64,000 nt of DNA, taken from assembly GCF_000725385.1 (NCBI RefSeq), contig NZ_CP008884.1, positions 1,302,001 through 1,366,000 of the forward strand, given 5' to 3'. Source of the DNA: Dyella japonica A8 (GTDB taxonomy: Bacteria > Pseudomonadota > Gammaproteobacteria > Xanthomonadales > Rhodanobacteraceae). The notes beneath the pieces were generated by a model. That model saw only the letters and a list, made by a program, of their open reading frames with translations. It had not been told where the DNA came from and searched no databases. Made by a program: the position numbers and the translations under genes. Shown in pieces: positions 56,145 through 64,000 of this stretch (position 1 is its first letter; each line of letters opens with the position of its first letter).

Positions 56145-56930
56145 ATGACTACTCCATACCGTCGTTTCGCGCTCCGTCGTCTTCTCGCTCTCGCGCTTGC
56201 CGCGACCTTCGTGGCGCCCGCGCTTGCCGCCCATGACGACGGCAACTGGCGATCGTCCCGCCAGATGGTGCTGGTGATCACGCCCGACTGGAATACCGAT
56301 CACGGCGTGCTGCGCGCCTTCGAGCGCACCGGTGACAGCTGGACGCCGGTGGTGGATGCGCAGGCGGTCACGGTGGGGCGCGCCGGTTCGGCCTGGGGCA
56401 TGGGCCTTAATGCGCCACAGGCAGATGGCCCGCAGAAGCACGAGGGCGATGGTCGCGCCGCGGCGGGCGTCTATCGCGTCGGCGAAGTTTTTGGCTATGC
56501 GGCCAGTGCCGATACGCACATGCCCTATGCGGCCATGACGGACACCGACTGGTGCGTCGACGTGGATGGCTCGCCGTACTACAACCAGATCGTCGATGCG
56601 AAGAAGGTGGGCGAGAAGGCGGTGGATGGCGCGAGCGAACCCATGCGGCGCGACCTGCACCTGCATGGCGACCAGCGCTACAAGATCGGCTTCGTCATCG
56701 AACACAACGCCAAGGGCAAGCCGGGTGGCGGCAGCTGCATCTTCGCGCATCTGTGGGCATCGCCAACCGATGCCACGGCCGGCTGCACCGCGATGCCCGA
56801 GCCCGTGATGCGCCAACTGCTGGCCTGGATGAAGCCGGACGAGCAGCCCGTCTTCGTGCTGCTGCCGCGAAGCGAGTATGTGCGGCTGCAGTCGTCGTGG
56901 CACCTGCCTGCGCTGGGCCGGCAGCCGTGA
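56145..56930 (+). CDS. L,D-transpeptidase-like exported protein (YkuD family)
   Basis: A 261-aa precursor; ATG 56145 opens MTTPYRRFALRRLLALALAA..., a signal peptide. The catalytic region has DLHLHGDQRYKIGFVIEHN (the His side of the YkuD site), GGGSCIFAHLW and the nucleophile Cys214 in ATAGCTAMPE. The His-Gly/Cys spacing is that of L,D-transpeptidases, which form 3-3 cross-links or attach to the peptidoglycan stem. Here 'GCTAMPE' replaces the more usual 'SHGCxR', so enzymatic class is less certain. It follows the regulator gene in the same direction and joins the peptidoglycan set. Confidence 0.75.
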   Translation: MTTPYRRFALRRLLALALAATFVAPALAAHDDGNWRSSRQMVLVITPDWNTDHGVLRAFERTGDSWTPVVDAQAVTVGRAGSAWGMGLNAPQADGPQKHEGDGRAAAGVYRVGEVFGYAASADTHMPYAAMTDTDWCVDVDGSPYYNQIVDAKKVGEKAVDGASEPMRRDLHLHGDQRYKIGFVIEHNAKGKPGGGSCIFAHLWASPTDATAGCTAMPEPVMRQLLAWMKPDEQPVFVLLPRSEYVRLQSSWHLPALGRQP

Positions 56931-57036
56931 GGCCTGCTTCGCGGGTAGGGGGAGGCCCCGGGCTGGGCGATATTGCCGCCGGCCTTACCGCCACCCGATG
57001 GGTGGCCTATCCATCCGTCCGGGAGGGCAAAACCGC

Positions 57037-58173
57037 ATGAGCAAGCTGCACGACGCCGACGTCATGGTGATCGGGGCGGGTATGGCTGGTGCCTCTGTGG
57101 CCCATTTCCTGGCGCCGCATGCGCGCGTGCTGCTGCTCGAGCGCGAGGAGCATGCGGGCATGCATTCGACCGGTCGTTCGGCAGCGATGTTTTCCGAGAC
57201 GTATGGCTCGGCGCAGGTGCGCGCGCTGACGCGGGCGGCGCGGCGCTTCTTCGACCGTCCACCCGCAGGGTTTGCCGGTCACGCCCTTCTTTCGCCCCGT
57301 GGCTCGGTGAGCATCGGTACGGACGAGCAGATCGACCGGGTGTACGCCTTGCACGCGGAGATGGCCGCGCGGACTCAGGGTCTTCGAGTCGTGGATGCGG
57401 CGTGGTTGCGCGAAACCGTGCCGGTACTGCGCCCGGAGGCTGCGCAGATCGGGCTGGTCGAGCCCGGCGCGGCGGATATCGACGTGAACGAATTGCACCA
57501 GGGTTTTCTGCGCGGCGCGCGGGCAAGCGGCGCGCAGTTGCGCTTCAGTGTAGACATCCGTTCGATCGAGCGCGGGCCGGGGCATTGGTTCATCGATGCG
57601 GGCAGTGAGCACTTCCGCGCGCCCCTGCTGGTCAATGCCGCCGGTGCCTGGGTGGACCAGGTCGCCGCGCTCGCCGGTGTCGCGCCTATCGGCATCCAGC
57701 CGAAGCGTCGTTCTGCGTTCCTGTTCGAGCCGCCATCGAGTGTGGACACCTCGCGCTGGCCGTTCGTCACCGATGTCGAAGAAACGTTCTACTTCAAGCC
57801 GGATGCGGGCCTGCTGCTGGGTTGCCCCGCGAATGCGGACCCAGTGGTCCCGCACGACGTGCAGCCGGAGGAGCTCGATATCGCCATCGGCATTCATCGC
57901 ATCGAAGAGGCCACCACGATGACCATTCGCCGCCCTACGCGAGCATGGGCGGGTTTGCGTTCGTTTGTGGCGGATGGCGATCTGGTGGGCGGGTTCGCGC
58001 CCGATGCGAGGGATTTTTTCTGGGTGGCCGCGCAAGGCGGTTATGGCATCCAGACCTCTGCCTCCATGGGCGAGGCCTGCGCTCATCTGGTGCTGGGCCG
58101 TCCTTTGCCCGGCCATCTGCAGGACGCCGGTGTGACGGCCGCGATGCTCGATCCGCGGCGACTGAAGCGCTGA
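57037..58173 (+). CDS. FAD-dependent oxidoreductase, D-amino acid dehydrogenase-like (DAO family)
   Basis: A 378-aa flavoprotein; GGGAGG lies 9 bases before ATG 57037. The Rossmann motif VMVIGAGMAGASVAHFLAP is at residues 9-27, with the ribose-binding Glu-Arg LLLEREEHAG, and the substrate-side GRSAAMFSETYG. The C-terminal FAD motif DFFWVAAQGGYGIQTSASMG is typical of DAO/DadA-type enzymes. Cytoplasmic. Given the neighbours, oxidation of D-Ala or D-Glu from murein peptides is a reasonable proposal; glycine or sarcosine oxidase-like activity is possible. Confidence 0.85.
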   Translation: MSKLHDADVMVIGAGMAGASVAHFLAPHARVLLLEREEHAGMHSTGRSAAMFSETYGSAQVRALTRAARRFFDRPPAGFAGHALLSPRGSVSIGTDEQIDRVYALHAEMAARTQGLRVVDAAWLRETVPVLRPEAAQIGLVEPGAADIDVNELHQGFLRGARASGAQLRFSVDIRSIERGPGHWFIDAGSEHFRAPLLVNAAGAWVDQVAALAGVAPIGIQPKRRSAFLFEPPSSVDTSRWPFVTDVEETFYFKPDAGLLLGCPANADPVVPHDVQPEELDIAIGIHRIEEATTMTIRRPTRAWAGLRSFVADGDLVGGFAPDARDFFWVAAQGGYGIQTSASMGEACAHLVLGRPLPGHLQDAGVTAAMLDPRRLKR

Positions 58174-58286
58174 GCGACGCCCCGCAGATACGCGCGCTCG
58201 TCGTCGGCGAAGGCCAGTCGGTGGCGGTCGACCCACATGCCGACCTGCGCGGCATTCAGCCGGGTGAGGACGCTTCCGTCCTGCAC
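58083..58286 (-). CDS. Possible small ORF or gene remnant antisense to the FAD gene 3' end
   Basis: A 67-codon frame from GTG 58286 reads VQDGSVLTRLNAAQVGMWVD and continues RHRLAFADDERAYLRG. It has strong GC3-type codon use and balanced composition, more protein-like than the other shadows here. It overlaps the FAD gene's last 91 bases. No SD is visible, and the start is uncertain. It may be the C-terminal relic of a displaced gene, or an artefact. Confidence 0.25.
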   Translation of the reverse strand: MQDGSVLTRLNAAQVGMWVDRHRLAFADDERAYLRGVAQRFSRRGSSIAAVTPASCRWPGKGRPSTR

Positions 58287-58539
58287 GGCGCATGGGGATA
58301 TCTCTGGATTCGCTGGTCCTGGGCGCTGGGCCGGTGGCCTGGGGCCGTACCATGAGCCAGGACGGTTGCTGGCGTTACTTTTTCGCACGTATCCGTGAGC
58401 TTTTTTGCTTCTTTGCGTGCTTGGAACTTTCTTGTCGGCATGCTGCATCGCGGCGACGGTGGCCGCTACAATCGGCTTCTCCGGCAGCCCGGCCGGATGC
58501 CACCTATCCCCGGCAAGAGATTCACAGGTAAGGCCGCTT

Positions 58540-59136
58540 ATGCTCCTGATGATCGACAACTACGACAGCTTCACCTTCAACCTCGTGCAGTACCTGGGCG
58601 AGTTGGGGCAGGCGGTGAAAGTGGTGCGCAACGACGCAGTGGATGTGGCGGGCATCCGGGCGCTGAAACCTTCCCACATCATGATTTCGCCGGGCCCGGG
58701 CACACCGGACGATGCCGGCGTGTCACTGGACGTGCTGCGCGAGCTGGCGGGTGAGATCCCGGTGTTCGGCGTGTGCCTGGGCCATCAGGCCATCGGCCAG
58801 GTGTTCGGCGGCAAGGTGATCCGCGCCAAGCAGATCATGCACGGCAAGACCTCGCCGGTGCGCCACCGGGGGCAGGGCGTGTTCGCCGGCTTGCCTGATC
58901 CGTTCGAGGCCACGCGCTACCACTCGCTGGTGGTGGAGCAGGATTCGCTGCCCGATTGCCTCGAGGTCACCGCGTGGACGGAGAACGCCGATGGCAGCAT
59001 CGACGAGATCATGGGCCTGCGCCACAAGACGCTGAAGGTCGAAGGGGTGCAGTTTCACCCGGAGTCGATCCTTACGCAGTACGGCCACGACCTGTTGCGC
59101 AACTTCCTGGGCCTGCCGCTGAAGCTCGCGGCATGA
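58540..59136 (+). CDS. trpG: Anthranilate synthase component II (glutamine amidotransferase)
   Basis: A 198-aa class I glutamine amidotransferase providing ammonia to TrpE. AAGG lies six bases before ATG 58540. The N-terminal [20 protein letters not shown] is diagnostic. The catalytic Cys79 lies in [13 protein letters not shown], and His-Glu in [14 protein letters not shown]. The oxyanion [10 protein letters not shown] is present. The stop overlaps trpD by ATGA. The distance to trpE (14.6 kb) means that the complex is made from two transcription units. Confidence 0.97.
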   Translation: MLLMIDNYDSFTFNLVQYLGELGQAVKVVRNDAVDVAGIRALKPSHIMISPGPGTPDDAGVSLDVLRELAGEIPVFGVCLGHQAIGQVFGGKVIRAKQIMHGKTSPVRHRGQGVFAGLPDPFEATRYHSLVVEQDSLPDCLEVTAWTENADGSIDEIMGLRHKTLKVEGVQFHPESILTQYGHDLLRNFLGLPLKLAA

Positions 59137-60200
59137 ACAGCGCCGGGACCGTGGGGCGCCGCGTCTCCATCACGCCGCAGGAAGCGCTCGAGCGCACCAT
59201 CGAGCATCGCGAGATCTTCCATGACGAGATGATCGAGCTGATGCGGCAGATCATGCGCGGCGAAGTGAGCCCGCTGATGACGGCGGCGATCATTACCGGC
59301 CTGCGCGTGAAGAAGGAAACCGTGGGCGAGATCACCGGCGCGGCACGCGTGATGCGTGAGCTGTCCGCCAAGGTGGCGCTGCCACCGCACGAGCACTTCG
59401 TCGACATCGTGGGCACCGGCGGCGATGGCGCGTCGAGCTTCAACATCTCCACCGCCTCCATGTTCGTGGCCGCCGCGGCCGGCGCGCGCATCGCCAAGCA
59501 TGGCGGTCGCAGCGTGTCGTCCAAGTCGGGCAGCGCGGACGTGCTGGAGGCGCTCGGCGCCGTGATCGACCTGCCGCCGGCCCAGGTGGCGCAGTGCATG
59601 GAAGAGGTCGGCATCGGCTTCATGTTCGCGCCCAACCACCATCCCGCGATGAAGGTGGTGGCGCCGGTGCGCAAGGAAATGGGCGTGCGCACGCTGTTCA
59701 ATATCCTCGGGCCGCTGACCAACCCGGCCGGCGCGCCGAACATCCTGATGGGCGTGTTCCACCCGGACCTGGTCGGCATCCAGGTGCGCGTACTGCAACA
59801 GCTGGGCGCGAAGCACGCGCTGGTGGTGTGGGGGCGCGACGGCATGGACGAGATCTCGCTGGGCGCGGCCACGCTGGTCGGCGAACTGCGTGACGGCGAA
59901 GTGCGCGAGTACGAGGTGGAGCCGGAGGACTTCGGCCTGGCCATGGCATCCAGCCGGAACCTGCGCGTGGAAAACGCCGAAGAGTCGCGGGCCATGCTGC
60001 TGGAGGCGCTGGAAGGGCGCCGCGGCGTGCCGCACGACATCGTCTGCCTCAACGCTGGCGCGGCGCTGTACGCCGCCAACGTGGTGGACTCCATCGGTGC
60101 CGGCATCGAACTGGCGCGCGCCACCATTGCCAGCGGCGCAGCACGTGCAAAAATGGACGCCTTCGTAGCCACCACGCGACGACTCGCGGGCGTGGCCTGA
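59133..60200 (+). CDS. trpD: Anthranilate phosphoribosyltransferase
   Basis: A 355-aa enzyme transferring phosphoribose from PRPP to anthranilate. ATGA overlap with trpG. It has the PRPP-binding [40 protein letters not shown], and [33 protein letters not shown], plus [15 protein letters not shown], with Mg-binding DE-type residues. Length is near-typical with about ten extra N-terminal residues. trpC follows 42 bp downstream. Confidence 0.97.
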   Translation: MNSAGTVGRRVSITPQEALERTIEHREIFHDEMIELMRQIMRGEVSPLMTAAIITGLRVKKETVGEITGAARVMRELSAKVALPPHEHFVDIVGTGGDGASSFNISTASMFVAAAAGARIAKHGGRSVSSKSGSADVLEALGAVIDLPPAQVAQCMEEVGIGFMFAPNHHPAMKVVAPVRKEMGVRTLFNILGPLTNPAGAPNILMGVFHPDLVGIQVRVLQQLGAKHALVVWGRDGMDEISLGAATLVGELRDGEVREYEVEPEDFGLAMASSRNLRVENAEESRAMLLEALEGRRGVPHDIVCLNAGAALYAANVVDSIGAGIELARATIASGAARAKMDAFVATTRRLAGVA

Positions 60201-60242
60201 CGCTCACATCGTCTTCATCCCCAGTCCCCGCAAGCTTTGCCC

Positions 60243-61037
60243 ATGACCGACATCCTGCAACGCATTCTCAGCCGCAAGTCCGAAGAAGTCGCCGAGCGCA
60301 GCGCCAGGCTGCCGCTGGCGGAACTCTCCGCGCGCGTGGCGGACCTGCCGGAAACCCGCGGATTTTCCGCCGCCATCGAGGCCAAGATCGATGCCGGCCT
60401 GCCCGCCGTGATCGCCGAGGTGAAGCGCGCCAGCCCAAGCAAGGGCGTGATCCGCCCGGATTTCGATCCGGCCGCGATCGCGCGCAGCTATGAGAAAGGC
60501 GGGGCAGCCTGCCTTTCGGTGCTCACGGACAAGGATTTCTTCCACGGCAGCGAGGATTTCCTGCAACAGGCGCGCGATGCGTGTTCGTTGCCGGTGTTGC
60601 GCAAGGATTTCGTCATCGACCCGTACCAGGTGTACGAGGCGCGCGCGATCGGGGCGGACTGCATCCTGCTCATCGTGGCCGCGCTGGGCGATGCCGCGCT
60701 GCTGGAGCTGTCGTTGCTGGCGGCCGAGCTCGACCTCGATGTGCTGTGCGAAGTCCATGACGCGGAGGAGATGGAGCGCGCGCTGGCGCTGCCCGTGCCC
60801 CTGATTGGCGTCAACAACCGCAACCTGCGTACGTTCCACACCTCGCTGGACACCTCGCTGGAGCTGCAGCAGCTGATCGAGTACGACCGCATCCTGGTCA
60901 GCGAATCGGGCATCCACACGCCTGACGACGTGGCCACGCTGCGGGACGCCGGCATCAATGCCTTCCTGGTCGGCGAGGCGTTCATGCGCGCCGACGACCC
61001 TGGCGCGGAGCTGAAGCGCCTGTTTGCCACGACGTAA
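60243..61037 (+). CDS. trpC: Indole-3-glycerol phosphate synthase
   Basis: A 264-aa TIM-barrel enzyme closing the indole ring. ATG 60243 is preferred over TTG 60237. Signature residues: [17 protein letters not shown] (Lys catalytic, Ser), [57 protein letters not shown] (Glu), [12 protein letters not shown] (Asn) and [12 protein letters not shown]. No fused TrpF domain, so trpF must be elsewhere. Probably the last tryptophan gene of the unit; the HAD gene follows at 24 bp. Confidence 0.97.
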   Translation: MTDILQRILSRKSEEVAERSARLPLAELSARVADLPETRGFSAAIEAKIDAGLPAVIAEVKRASPSKGVIRPDFDPAAIARSYEKGGAACLSVLTDKDFFHGSEDFLQQARDACSLPVLRKDFVIDPYQVYEARAIGADCILLIVAALGDAALLELSLLAAELDLDVLCEVHDAEEMERALALPVPLIGVNNRNLRTFHTSLDTSLELQQLIEYDRILVSESGIHTPDDVATLRDAGINAFLVGEAFMRADDPGAELKRLFATT

Positions 61038-61061
61038 AAGCACCGCAGAAGCCGTAGACGC

Positions 61062-61763
61062 ATGACCACAGGGGAAACCAGTCTGGAGCCGGTAGCGGCA
61101 GAAGCGGCCGTGGCTGCGCCGCGCACGGTGCTGTTCGATTTCGATGGCGTGCTGATCCACGGCGACGCCTTCTACCTGTTCATGCGCGATCGCTACCGCC
61201 GGTCATGGCTGCGCAAGCTGGGCGCGCTGTGTGCGGTGCCGTGGATGCTTCTGGTGGCGCCGTTCTCCCGCAAGCTGGCGGAACGGGCCTTGGTACACGT
61301 GGGCCTGATGGGCCTCAATGAGCACCGGTACCGGGCCGCGGCCGAAACCTTCGGCGCGGGCCTGGTGCGCCGGCCCAGGCAGTTCTGCCGGGACGGCCTC
61401 AACGCCTTGCGCCGGCACCAGGCGTCGGGCGACCGCGTCATCGTGGTGACGGGCTGCGAGCACGTGCTGGTCAGCCACATCCTGGCCCAGCTGGGCCTGG
61501 GTGGCATCGACGTGCTGGCCTCGCAGTTGCGCCCCGGCCCGCTGGGGATGCGTGTGAAACTGCACAACGTGGGCCGTCGCAAACCCGCGCAGCTGGCGGC
61601 TTTTGGCGTTAGCGAGTGGCATGTGGCCTATAGCGACTCACTGGCCGATGCCCCCATGCTCAAGCCTGCGGCCGAGGCTGTGCTGGTCAACGGCACGCCC
61701 AAGCTTTGCAAGAAGCTGGAAAAGGCCCTGGGCCGCACTATTACCCGCGTCGACTGGTTCTAA
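61062..61763 (+). CDS. HAD-superfamily hydrolase, SerB-like (HAD-IB)
   Basis: A 233-aa haloacid-dehalogenase-fold phosphatase. Motif I is VLFDFDGVLI (nucleophile Asp26, Asp28); motif II is the Thr in VIVVTGCEH; the Lys is probably in GRRKPAQL; motif III is YSDSLADAPML. It has a helical cap (about 45-110) typical of subclass IB, like phosphoserine phosphatases. A basic, Trp-containing cap stretch DRYRRSWLRKLGALCAVPWML with a hydrophobic segment could touch the membrane. It starts 24 bp after trpC, so it may be in the trp unit. Substrate unknown. Confidence 0.87.
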   Translation: MTTGETSLEPVAAEAAVAAPRTVLFDFDGVLIHGDAFYLFMRDRYRRSWLRKLGALCAVPWMLLVAPFSRKLAERALVHVGLMGLNEHRYRAAAETFGAGLVRRPRQFCRDGLNALRRHQASGDRVIVVTGCEHVLVSHILAQLGLGGIDVLASQLRPGPLGMRVKLHNVGRRKPAQLAAFGVSEWHVAYSDSLADAPMLKPAAEAVLVNGTPKLCKKLEKALGRTITRVDWF

Positions 61764-61778
61764 CCGGGTTTTTCCCCA

Positions 61779-61801
61779 CGAGAGTGCACCCTGTGCGCGA
61801 C
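61779..61801. repeat. Degenerate single REP arm
   Basis: CGAGAGTGCACCCTGTGCGC followed by GAC is a mutated copy of the REP arm, without a clear inverted partner. It lies in the 169-bp gap between the HAD gene and the MarR-GNAT gene. Confidence 0.7.
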
Positions 61802-61932
61802 CACGGGGCGGGAGGGGTATGTCCTTGCCGGAGGGCGGCGCCAGGGAAGATGGCGCTGCCGGGGTCCAGGCTTGTCCGGATTCGGCGGTCAAATTACGTT
61901 AGCACTTACATGATTGGTTCGAGGGTAGTCGG

Positions 61933-62904
61933 ATGTACCTCCCTTCGCTCGCCCAGCTGGCGCTCGGCAGCCGGCTGAAGTCGCTCAGCGACCATTTCTA
62001 TGCTGCGGTGGACGAGGTCTATCGCACCTGCGGCGCGGGCGTGGAATCGCGCTGGTTCCCGGTGCTGCGCTTCCTCTGGGAGAACGGCGAAACCACCGTC
62101 AGCGACGTGGCGCAGGCCATCGGGCAGACCCATTCGGCCGTCAGCCAGCTGGCGGACAAGCTGGTGGACGCGGGCCTGGTTTGTCGCAACAAGGACATCC
62201 TGGATGGTCGCCGCAGCCTGCTGGCGCTGACTGACCAGGGGCGATCCAGCCTCGCCGCGCTGGGGCCGATCTGGGTGGCGGTACGCCGGGGCATCGTGAA
62301 ATCGCTGGGCGAACAGGGCCTGGAGACGCTGCTGGACGCCTTGGCGGCCACGGAAGCCGCGCTGCAGGAGCGCCCGGTGGTCGACGCCATGCTCGCCGAG
62401 CATGCGGTGCTGGCGTCGGCGTCGCTGGAAGTCGTGCCCTATGCGCCGGCGCTGAAGGAGCATTTCTACCGGCTCAATGCGCAATGGCTGGAGCGGCACT
62501 TCCGCATCGAGGACATCGACCGGGAGATGCTGGGCGACCCGGAACGCTACGTCCTCACACCGGGCGGCGCCATCTTCTTCGCCCGCCTGGACGGCGAGGT
62601 CATCGGCACCTGTGCGTTGCTGCACGAATCGCCGGGCGTCTACGAGCTTTCCAAGATGGGGGTGGACGAGACGTTCCGTGGCATGGGCGCCGGGCGCCGC
62701 CTGCTGGCGGCGGCGATTGCCGAGTTCCATCGCCGCGGAGGCAAGGAGCTGTTCCTGGAATCCAACAGCCGCCTGAAGACGGCGCTGCGCATGTACGAGC
62801 AGGCGGGCTTCGTCATGCAGCCCGCCGTGCGCCCCGGCTCGCATTACGAGCGGGCGGATGTCTACATGGTGTACCAGCCCGTGCAGCAGGGCGCCGGGGG
62901 CTGA
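61933..62904 (+). CDS. MarR-type regulator fused to GNAT acetyltransferase
   Basis: A 323-aa fusion. Residues 1-140 are a winged-helix MarR domain (VSDVAQAIGQTHSAVSQLADKLVDAGLV as recognition helix region, DGRRSLLALTDQGR as wing). Residues 165-318 are a GNAT domain with FFARLDGEVIGTCALLHESPG, the acetyl-CoA loop motif ELSKMGVDETFRGMGAGRRLL (Arg/Gln-x-x-Gly-x-Gly/Ala) and SNSRLKTALRMYEQAGFV. Such bifunctional MarR/GNAT proteins are widespread; effector and acceptor are unknown. Upstream 61890-61932 has a TTACGTTAGCACTTACATGA region that may be its operator. Confidence 0.93.
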   Translation: MYLPSLAQLALGSRLKSLSDHFYAAVDEVYRTCGAGVESRWFPVLRFLWENGETTVSDVAQAIGQTHSAVSQLADKLVDAGLVCRNKDILDGRRSLLALTDQGRSSLAALGPIWVAVRRGIVKSLGEQGLETLLDALAATEAALQERPVVDAMLAEHAVLASASLEVVPYAPALKEHFYRLNAQWLERHFRIEDIDREMLGDPERYVLTPGGAIFFARLDGEVIGTCALLHESPGVYELSKMGVDETFRGMGAGRRLLAAAIAEFHRRGGKELFLESNSRLKTALRMYEQAGFVMQPAVRPGSHYERADVYMVYQPVQQGAGG

Positions 62905-62919
62905 GCGGCGCCCGCCCAT

Positions 62920-62952
62920 GAAAAAGCCCGGCCGGAGCCGGGCTTTTTTTTG
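62920..62952. terminator. Bidirectional terminator
   Basis: GAAAAAGCCCGGC / GCCGGGCTTTTTTTT with loop CGGA. The U-tract is present on both strands (AAAAA before, TTTTTTTT after), serving the MarR-GNAT gene and the convergent clp gene. Confidence 0.94.
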
Positions 62953-62967
62953 CCGTTGGCGGGTGGC

Positions 62968-63720
62968 TCAGCGCGTGCCGCGCACCACGATGGTCTTGCC
63001 CGCCACGTCGATCATGCCCTGCTCCTCGAGCTGCTTGAGCACGCGGCCCACCATTTCGCGCGAGCAGCCCACGATGCGGCTCACTTCCTGGCGGGAGATG
63101 CGGATCTGGGTGCCGTCCGGATGGGTCATCGCATCCGGCTCCTGGCACAGGTCCAGCAGGGTCTTGGAGATGCGGTTGGTGACGTCCATGAAGGCCATGC
63201 GGCTGACCTGGCGCGAGGTGCGCAGCAGGCGGTGGGTCAGCTGGGAGCCGATGGCGAACAGGATCTTCGGGCATTCCTCGCGCAGCGGGCCTTCCATCAG
63301 CTGGAACAGGCGTTCGTAGCTGATCTCGGCCATTTCGCAGGCGGTGCGGGTGCGCACCATGGATTCGCGCTGGGCCTGCTCGACGAACAGGCCCATCTCG
63401 CCGATGAACTGGCCACGGCTCAGGTAAGCCAGGATCAGCTCGCGCCCCTGTTCATCTTCGGTGCAAACGGCCAGCGAGCCGTCCACGATGTAATAAAGCG
63501 TATTGGCGGGATCGCCCGGACGGATGATCGCGGTCTTGCCCGGGTAGCGCCGGCGATGGCAAAGCGCAAGAAAACGCTCCATCGAGGCCGGGTCCGGCGC
63601 AAAGTTGGCTGGCGCCTGAGAACGTTCAAAGGCTTGTTGTAGCTGATATTTGAGTTGCGCCACGTTAGATCCCATAGATTCAAACGGGGGGCGCAAGCGT
63701 CCCCCGATAGTCCGATCCAT
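62968..63720 (-). CDS. clp: CRP-family regulator, Clp-like (c-di-GMP-responsive type)
   Basis: A 250-aa CRP-like regulator. ATG 63720 is selected because GGAGG lies five bases upstream; ATG 63675 lacks an SD. The cyclic-nucleotide-binding beta-roll has FLALCHRRRYPGKTAIIRPGDPANTLYYIVDGS and ERESMVRTRTACEMAEISYE. The C-terminal HTH has HPDGTQIRISRQEVSRIVGC and then SREMVGRVLKQLEEQG. The sequence closely follows Xanthomonas Clp, whose cAMP pocket is altered so that c-di-GMP inhibits DNA binding. The gene is divergent from speD, as in Xanthomonas. Whether this protein binds c-di-GMP is inferred. Confidence 0.93.
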   Translation of the reverse strand: MDRTIGGRLRPPFESMGSNVAQLKYQLQQAFERSQAPANFAPDPASMERFLALCHRRRYPGKTAIIRPGDPANTLYYIVDGSLAVCTEDEQGRELILAYLSRGQFIGEMGLFVEQAQRESMVRTRTACEMAEISYERLFQLMEGPLREECPKILFAIGSQLTHRLLRTSRQVSRMAFMDVTNRISKTLLDLCQEPDAMTHPDGTQIRISRQEVSRIVGCSREMVGRVLKQLEEQGMIDVAGKTIVVRGTR

Positions 63721-63941
63721 TCCCCCCTCCGGGCATTATGGCAAAGTAACCTAATCAGCCGAAGGTTCAGTTTTCCCTTTTTTTGCCGCATACTTCACGG
63801 TCTTTCGGACGCGATCCCTTTGTCGCGCTCCGGTCACAAGGGTCGTGGAAGCTTCCCGCTTTCACGTTCAATTATCTAGCGGGGACCCTTGTAGCTAACC
63901 CGCCCTCTGCTAATGGCCCCTTCCCGGCCTGGAGAGTCGCT
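63721..63941. promoter_or_regulatory. Divergent clp-speD promoter region
   Basis: A 221-bp gap carrying both promoters. It holds a T-rich stretch CCCTTTTTTTGCC (63776-63788) and GGTCACAAGGGTCG, with no clear TGTGA-N6-TCACA Clp site. GGAGAG at 63931-63936 is the speD ribosome-binding site. Confidence 0.6.
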
Positions 63942-64000
63942 GTGGTGAAACCGCTTCCGCGCCTGCGTCTGCAGGGCTTCAACAATTTGACCAAGGCACT
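63942..64000 (+). CDS. speD: S-adenosylmethionine decarboxylase proenzyme, 5' fragment
   Basis: Only the first 19 codons are in the window: start GTG 63942 with GGAGAG five bases upstream, giving (M)VKPLPRLRLQGFNNLTKA. That matches the N-terminus of xanthomonad SpeD as I remember it, and the clp-speD divergent pair is the known arrangement there. SpeD makes decarboxylated SAM for spermidine synthesis. The gene runs off the right edge. Confidence 0.82.
   Translation, partial: MVKPLPRLRLQGFNNLTKA

Overview
The window is a GC-rich (roughly two thirds G+C, estimated by eye) chromosomal segment of a gammaproteobacterium of the Xanthomonadales, most likely Rhodanobacteraceae (Dyella, Luteibacter or Rhodanobacter type). 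The reasons are the trpE...trpG-trpD-trpC order followed by a Clp-type CRP regulator divergent from speD, an E3 (LpdA) carrying its own lipoyl domain, many xanthomonad-style lipoproteins and DUF proteins, and dispersed REP doublets with the core GGGAGCGCACCCTGTGCGCG. I see no tRNA, rRNA, prophage, transposase or CRISPR array. The taxonomic call is inference from gene content, not a search.

Layout. 1-13,255: end of a LytTR regulator, two lipoproteins, a 1.2 kb repeat-filled gap, a ferritin-like protein, UspA, a secreted protein, Bcp peroxiredoxin plus a membrane protein, DUF2884, DUF2383-like, DUF924 and two DUF2845 proteins, LtrA, and an overlapping ketopantoate-reductase-like/FAD-dehydrogenase pair. 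13,794-18,474: MscS channel, then aceF-lpdA of pyruvate dehydrogenase and a terminator. 18,484-25,850: a secreted protein of unknown function, an AT-richer gap, a membrane-anchored protein, a TPR-sulfotransferase and a TonB-dependent receptor. 26,021-36,641: dinB, a QEGLA/MATCAP-type putative metallopeptidase, an APC permease, a GH50-agarase-like lipoprotein, small membrane proteins, purC, a cytochrome c, a DjlA-like co-chaperone and rpe. 36,659-37,156: a minus-strand set of two unlisted small ORFs with their own terminator, followed by a candidate small RNA. 37,404-40,972: a two-component system of the proteobacterial dedicated sortase type (PdsR/PdsS) with a secreted protein between its genes and no sortase in view. 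42,456-61,763: the tryptophan genes, split by about 14.6 kb.

The most coherent accessory block lies between trpE and trpG (46,197-58,173): a divergent peptidoglycan-peptide locus. Leftward are a transglutaminase-like protein, an M19 membrane dipeptidase, a serine beta-lactamase-fold hydrolase and a D-Ala-D-Ala dipeptidase. Rightward are a DUF819 permease, an NlpC/P60 peptidase, an L-Ala-D/L-Glu-type dipeptide epimerase and an RpiR-family regulator, then an L,D-transpeptidase-like protein and a DadA-like FAD oxidoreductase. The proposed logic is periplasmic trimming of murein peptides, import of dipeptides, epimerisation and oxidation of D-amino acids, under RpiR control from the shared 106-bp promoter region. 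The individual family calls are mostly strong; the joint pathway is inference.

The right end holds trpG-trpD-trpC, a HAD hydrolase, a MarR-GNAT fusion, clp and the first codons of speD.
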